DNA of 64,000 nt, taken from Caballeronia insecticola (GTDB lineage Bacteria; Pseudomonadota; Gammaproteobacteria; Burkholderiales; Burkholderiaceae). Below, in pieces: positions 60,299 through 64,000 of the stretch; within the stretch, counting starts at the first letter, position 1; each line of letters starts with the position of its first letter. The position numbers and the translations under genes are program-made. The stretch covers positions 186,001 to 250,000 of the forward strand of contig NC_021295.1 of assembly GCF_000402035.1 (NCBI RefSeq). The letters run 5' to 3'. Below the pieces are notes generated by a model. That model was not told the origin of the DNA and did not search any database. It saw nothing but the letters and a program-made list of their open reading frames with translations.

Positions 60299-61327
60299 AT
60301 GGCTCCGAAAAAGGTGGCGGATACCGGTCTGGATCATCTGGGCGCGATGCGTGCGCTGGTTCGCGTCGTCGAGCTGGGAAGCCTGTCGGCGGCTGCGCGC
60401 GAACTCAAGCTCGCGACCTCGACCGTCGCGCGCAAGATCACGGCGCTGGAGGAAATGCTGGGTGTGCCGCTTCTGCATCGGTCGACGCATCATGTGGCGC
60501 TGACCGAAGCCGGCAGTCTCTATCATTCGCGCGCGGTCTCGATGATCGCGGATCTGGACGACACCTTGCGCGTCGTCGCCGAACTCGATGCCGCGCCCAG
60601 TGGGCCACTCAAGCTGACGGCGCCGGTGGCGTTCGGCCGCCGCTATCTGGCGCCGCTGGTGGCGCCGTTTCTCGAACGCTATCCCGGCATTCAGCTCGAT
60701 CTGCGCCTGACGGATAACCACAACGACATGGTCGCGGGCGGCTTCGACCTCGACATTCACGAAGGTGAGAACTACCTCGACAATCTGATCGTGCAGCCGA
60801 TCTCCCGCAACGACAGCATCCTGTGCGCGACACCGGCTTACTTCGCGCGGCGCGGCCGGCCCGCGACGCCTGCCGATCTCGCTCAACACAACTGCCTGCG
60901 CTATCTGCATCCCGAAGGCGATCCGCGCTGGCATCTGTCCAACGGAAAGGTCACGCAATCCGTCATGCCGCAGGGCAACCTGCAGTCGGACCATTCGGAA
61001 CTGCTGCTCGAAGCGACCTGCGCCGGGCTCGGCATCGCCGAATTCGAAATCTGGCTGGTTCGCGATCTGCTGGTCGACGGCAAGCTCGAATTAGCGCTGC
61101 CCGCTTACCGGCTGGAGAATGCGCTGACCGGCAAGATGATCTATATGGCCTATCTTCCCAATCGCCGGCTTTCGACCAAGGTGCGTGTGCTGCGTGAGTT
61201 TCTCGCGGAACGTCTTCAGGGCATTGGCGAATTGCCGGGCGACCGGGCTATCGCGGTTAACCGTGCGGCGATAAAGACTTCGAATGCGATCGGAGGAAAA
61301 GCGCATTTATCGCGCAGATCAGCATAG
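60299..61327 (+). CDS. LysR-family regulator divergent from the asparaginase operon
   Basis: The 342-residue protein has the winged helix MRALVRVVELGSLSAAAREL, then ATSTVARKITALEEMLGVPL and LLHRSTHHVALTEAG, and an effector domain of the DmlR/AaeR type. It starts 100 bases from the asparaginase start on the opposite strand, so it most likely controls uptake and hydrolysis of asparagine. The C-terminal tail after GELPGDRA is longer than usual. Confidence 0.9.
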   Translation: MAPKKVADTGLDHLGAMRALVRVVELGSLSAAARELKLATSTVARKITALEEMLGVPLLHRSTHHVALTEAGSLYHSRAVSMIADLDDTLRVVAELDAAPSGPLKLTAPVAFGRRYLAPLVAPFLERYPGIQLDLRLTDNHNDMVAGGFDLDIHEGENYLDNLIVQPISRNDSILCATPAYFARRGRPATPADLAQHNCLRYLHPEGDPRWHLSNGKVTQSVMPQGNLQSDHSELLLEATCAGLGIAEFEIWLVRDLLVDGKLELALPAYRLENALTGKMIYMAYLPNRRLSTKVRVLREFLAERLQGIGELPGDRAIAVNRAAIKTSNAIGGKAHLSRRSA

Positions 61328-61557
61328 CGTGTCGTCGGTGAAGGGATGCCTGCGTGGAACCGTGGACAGTGCGAGTGCATTTCATGCATAAAGACCTCAC
61401 AAGAGGATGAAGCGAATCCAGCCTGGATGTCTTCGCTGGCCGCTCCGCGGCATTTGCCACCACCGGTCACCTGATGCCTGAGGTCTGTTTCCGTGCCACC
61501 TGTGACGCAACAGTCAGCAGGTAGCGTGACCCTGTGGCATCGCGCAGACGCGCCGGC

Positions 61558-63021
61558 TCACTGCGAGATCTGCTCCAGACTCAGGCCGCGCACGCGCGGG
61601 CCGAATGCGACGATCGTGATGAACACGACCAGCATCGATCCGGCAATCAGCGCGAACACGCCTGGCACGCCGAGATGCCGCAGAAAGAACGCGATCAGGA
61701 AGCCCGACAACATCGCGCTGACGCGGCTGGCCGAGTAGACCATGCCGATGGCGCGTGCGCGGATGTGAGTCGGAAACAGCTCGGCCTGATAGGTCCGGTA
61801 GGAGAACGTCATGCAGTTCGCGGCCAGCGTCATCAACAGTCCCATCGCGACCACGATCACCGGATCGTGCTGCTGCGCGAAGACGATGCCGAGCACCGCC
61901 ATGCTGGTCGCCGATCCGGCGATCAGCCATTTGCGCTCGATGCGATCGGCGACCAGCATGGCAAGCAGCGGACCGAGGGGACTCGCGATCGCGATGATGA
62001 ACGAGTACATCAGGCTGTGCGTCAACGCGACGCCTTTTTCGGCGAGCAAGGTCGGGACCCAGCTCGCAAAGCCGTAGTATCCGATCGACTGAAAAAAGTT
62101 GGAGACGATCAACATGAGGGTGCGCTTGCGATACCGGGCATGCCACGGGCCGACTTCCTCGGGCGCGGTCTCGGGCCGGGCCGGCACGGCCGACGCAACC
62201 ACCGCGGGCAACGGCTTCCCGGTGACCCTCTCGATCTTCGCCTCGATCCGCGCCACGATGTGTTCGGCCTCCTGCCCGCGACCTTGCTGAATCAGCCAGC
62301 GAGGACTCTCCGGCAATCCCAGCCGGACGATCCAGACGAGCACCGCGCCCGCGCAACCGATCCACACGACCCATCGCCAGCCGTCGAAGCCGAACGGCGC
62401 AATCGGCACCAGTTGCCATGATAGGAACGCGATCGTCGGAATAGAGGTGTACTGGATGGACTGCAGGAACGCGAAGGCTCGCCCGCGCATGCGCGCCGGG
62501 ACGAATTCGGAGACGTAGGTATCGATCGTGACGAGTTCGGCGCCCACGCCGATGCCCGCGATCACGCGCCAGAACACGATCCACACCGCATCGGTCTGCA
62601 CCGACATGATGGCCGCGGCGAACGTGTAGCAGAGCAGCGCGCCCACGAAGACTTTGCGCCGGCCTAGCCTGTCGGCGATGAACGCGACCCCGATCGTGCC
62701 GATGAACAAGCCGAGAAAGAGCGCCGCGACGAACGCGCCGAGACCGTGCAGGTCGAAGATCGTCGCGGTCGTTTTGGCGAAGATGCCGGCTTTGACCAGC
62801 CCCGGACCGATATACGCGGTCAGGAACATGTCGTAGATCTCGAACCAGCCGCCGAGCGCCAGCATGCTGATGAGGAACCAGACCGGCCGGCTGGCCGGCA
62901 AGCGGTCGAGACGGTCGGATATCCCGCGGCCGACGGTGCGGCGCGTATCCGCGAGCGCCTCCTCGACATCGGTGGATGGGCTCATGCCGCGCGCGAGAGA
63001 AACGTCGATGGGTCCGTGCAT
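61558..63021 (-). CDS. MFS transporter, sugar/metabolite:H+ symporter type
   Basis: The 487-residue carrier has twelve predicted membrane segments. Helix 1 is GGWFEIYDMFLTAYIGPGL, the loop 2-3 motif is AFIADRLGRRKVF, RVIAGIGVGAELVTIDTYVS is in helix 4-5, and PESPRWLIQQGR precedes the central loop, as in the sugar porter-like NiaP/YdjE group. The signature RxGRGxxF is present in the N-terminal half. It is transcribed 30 bases after the partial MFS gene on its right, so two unrelated carriers may share an operon. Confidence 0.88.
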   Translation of the reverse strand: MHGPIDVSLARGMSPSTDVEEALADTRRTVGRGISDRLDRLPASRPVWFLISMLALGGWFEIYDMFLTAYIGPGLVKAGIFAKTTATIFDLHGLGAFVAALFLGLFIGTIGVAFIADRLGRRKVFVGALLCYTFAAAIMSVQTDAVWIVFWRVIAGIGVGAELVTIDTYVSEFVPARMRGRAFAFLQSIQYTSIPTIAFLSWQLVPIAPFGFDGWRWVVWIGCAGAVLVWIVRLGLPESPRWLIQQGRGQEAEHIVARIEAKIERVTGKPLPAVVASAVPARPETAPEEVGPWHARYRKRTLMLIVSNFFQSIGYYGFASWVPTLLAEKGVALTHSLMYSFIIAIASPLGPLLAMLVADRIERKWLIAGSATSMAVLGIVFAQQHDPVIVVAMGLLMTLAANCMTFSYRTYQAELFPTHIRARAIGMVYSASRVSAMLSGFLIAFFLRHLGVPGVFALIAGSMLVVFITIVAFGPRVRGLSLEQISQ

Positions 63022-63051
63022 GGGTTTGTCTCCGAATTGATTCTGCCGTGG

Positions 63052-64000
63052 CTAAGCGGGCTGCGCCCTTTTCCGCGCGACTCGACCGAGCGCGATGGCA
63101 AGACCCGCCGTCATGGCGAGTGCGATGGCCAGCGTGACCAGCCCGGCGGTGAACGACCCGGTCATTTCCTTGACGACGCCGACCATCGCGGGACCCGCGA
63201 AGCCCGCGCAGTTGGCCACCGCGTTGATGAAGGCGATGCCGCCCGCCGCCGCCGCGCCCGAAAGGAACGTTGGCGGAATCGCCCAGAGCGCCGTGCGCGC
63301 GATGTTCACGCCGATCATCGCAATGGTGATCCCCACGAGCGCCACGCTGACCGACTCCGATACGGCCGACACCATGAAGCCCGCCGCGGCGACCGCCGAA
63401 CTCATGGTCAGGCTCGCCGCATAGTTGCGGCCCTTGTCCATCCGGCGCGCCGCGACCACCATCGCGAGGCCGGCGCACGCATAAGGAATGGTCGACAGCA
63501 TGCCCGTCTGGAACATGCCGAGCCCTTCGCGGCGAATGATCTGCGGGAGCCACATGCCGATGCCCGTAATACCGATCGACAAGGTGAACAGCGCCACCGT
63601 CAGCAAGAGCACGCGCGGATCGGTCACGGCCGCGCGGAAGCTGCGCGTGCCGCCTGCCGTGACTTCGCTTTCCAGTTGACGGGCCAGCGCGCCGCGCTCC
63701 TCGCTGCTGAGCCACGTGGCATCCCGGGGTGAATCGGAGAGCGCCGCCCATGCCCAGATACCCAGCACGGCAGCCGGCAAGCCCTGAGCGATGAAGAGCC
63801 ATTGCCAGCCCGACAGACCCATGAAGGCGTCGATGCTCAGCAAGCCCCCCGAGAGCGGCCCGCCGATGACCGACGCGAGCGGAATGCCGAGCGTGAACCA
63901 CGCGAGCACCCGTACGCGGTACGCGCGGGGAAACCACGAGGTCAGATAGAACGCGACACCGGGAAAGAAGCCTGCTTCAGCGACCCCGAGCACCAGACGC
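63052..64000 (-). CDS. MFS transporter, anion:cation symporter (ACS)/phthalate permease type, N-terminus beyond window
   Basis: The frame has no start before the right edge. The visible 316 residues begin within RLVLGVAEAGFFPGVAFYL, the helix 4 signature of ACS carriers such as phthalate, glucarate or tartrate permeases. YRVRVLAWFTLGIPLASVIG, the central loop (SDSPRDATWLSSEERGAL) and eight or so further membrane segments follow. Such carriers take up organic anions with a cation. The first about 125 residues lie to the right of the window. Confidence 0.85.
   Translation of the reverse strand, partial: RLVLGVAEAGFFPGVAFYLTSWFPRAYRVRVLAWFTLGIPLASVIGGPLSGGLLSIDAFMGLSGWQWLFIAQGLPAAVLGIWAWAALSDSPRDATWLSSEERGALARQLESEVTAGGTRSFRAAVTDPRVLLLTVALFTLSIGITGIGMWLPQIIRREGLGMFQTGMLSTIPYACAGLAMVVAARRMDKGRNYAASLTMSSAVAAAGFMVSAVSESVSVALVGITIAMIGVNIARTALWAIPPTFLSGAAAAGGIAFINAVANCAGFAGPAMVGVVKEMTGSFTAGLVTLAIALAMTAGLAIALGRVARKRAQPA

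Noticed and set aside
61514-63937. 807-residue minus-strand open frame across both MFS genes
   Set aside because: Its translation is Arg/Gly/His-rich without any domain. The two MFS frames have proper membrane topology and motifs, so this is a shadow of high-GC DNA.

Overview
The DNA is GC-rich with strongly GC-biased third codon positions. It carries Burkholderia-type general porins, many LysR regulators, AAHS/ACS-type MFS carriers and a wcb-like capsule cassette. This points to a beta-proteobacterium of the Burkholderia/Paraburkholderia/Caballeronia group. Conjugation, plasmid-stability and KorA-like remnants near 31.7-34.9 kb suggest a plasmid or megaplasmid, or a chromosomal region that absorbed one. 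I see no tRNA, rRNA or CRISPR array.

Region 1 (1-16.9 kb) is an ABC-transporter-dependent capsule locus. It holds an ABC-2 permease (cut by the window edge), a Wza/KpsD-like outer-membrane lipoprotein, and a tight five-gene minus-strand operon. In order of transcription that operon encodes an SDR reductase, an LtaS-like membrane phosphotransferase, a 2543-residue reducing polyketide/fatty-acid synthase, an LpxC-like deacetylase and a PLP alpha-oxoamine synthase. The order matches, from memory, wcbP-Q-R-S-T of the B. pseudomallei/mallei capsule cluster. Together these enzymes could build an amino-alcohol (sphingoid-like) lipid or acylated unit for the capsule. A divergent asparagine-synthase-like PP-loop protein follows.

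Region 2 (16.9-35.4 kb) is a mobile-element mosaic: a broken integrase, a TolC-like gene fragment interrupted by an IS66-family element whose right end is missing, TniB/TniQ remnants with tandem repeats of the kind found at Tn7/Tn402-type ends, a large DUF3701-type tyrosine recombinase and an unusual H-NS-family protein. A catabolic/uptake cassette follows (SDR, LysR, porin, MFS, Gfo/Idh/MocA oxidoreductase). Next comes a decayed R388-like mobilisation region: a coupling-protein/integrase chimera, a RHH protein, a candidate oriT and stbABC with stbB broken. A KorA-like repressor and a truncated ISNCY transposase end the region.

Region 3 (35.4-47.4 kb) is an aromatic-compound locus. It encodes a porin, a DUF4863 (4-hydroxylaminobenzoate-lyase-like) protein, a PcaK-like carrier and a LysR regulator. 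A co-directional set then encodes a class I glutamine amidotransferase-like protein, ferredoxin reductase, ferredoxin, a glutamine-synthetase-like ligase and a Rieske oxygenase, facing a GntR regulator. This combination resembles the logic of aniline dioxygenase systems, where gamma-glutamylation of an amine precedes ring oxygenation. A nitroreductase broken by a single-base frameshift lies beside it.

Region 4 (47.9-64 kb) holds an epoxide hydrolase, a histidine ammonia-lyase with two LysR genes, an SDR/F420-reductase-like pair, a decayed autotransporter, an asparaginase II gene heading a polar amino-acid ABC transporter operon, a divergent LysR and two MFS carriers, the last cut by the window end.
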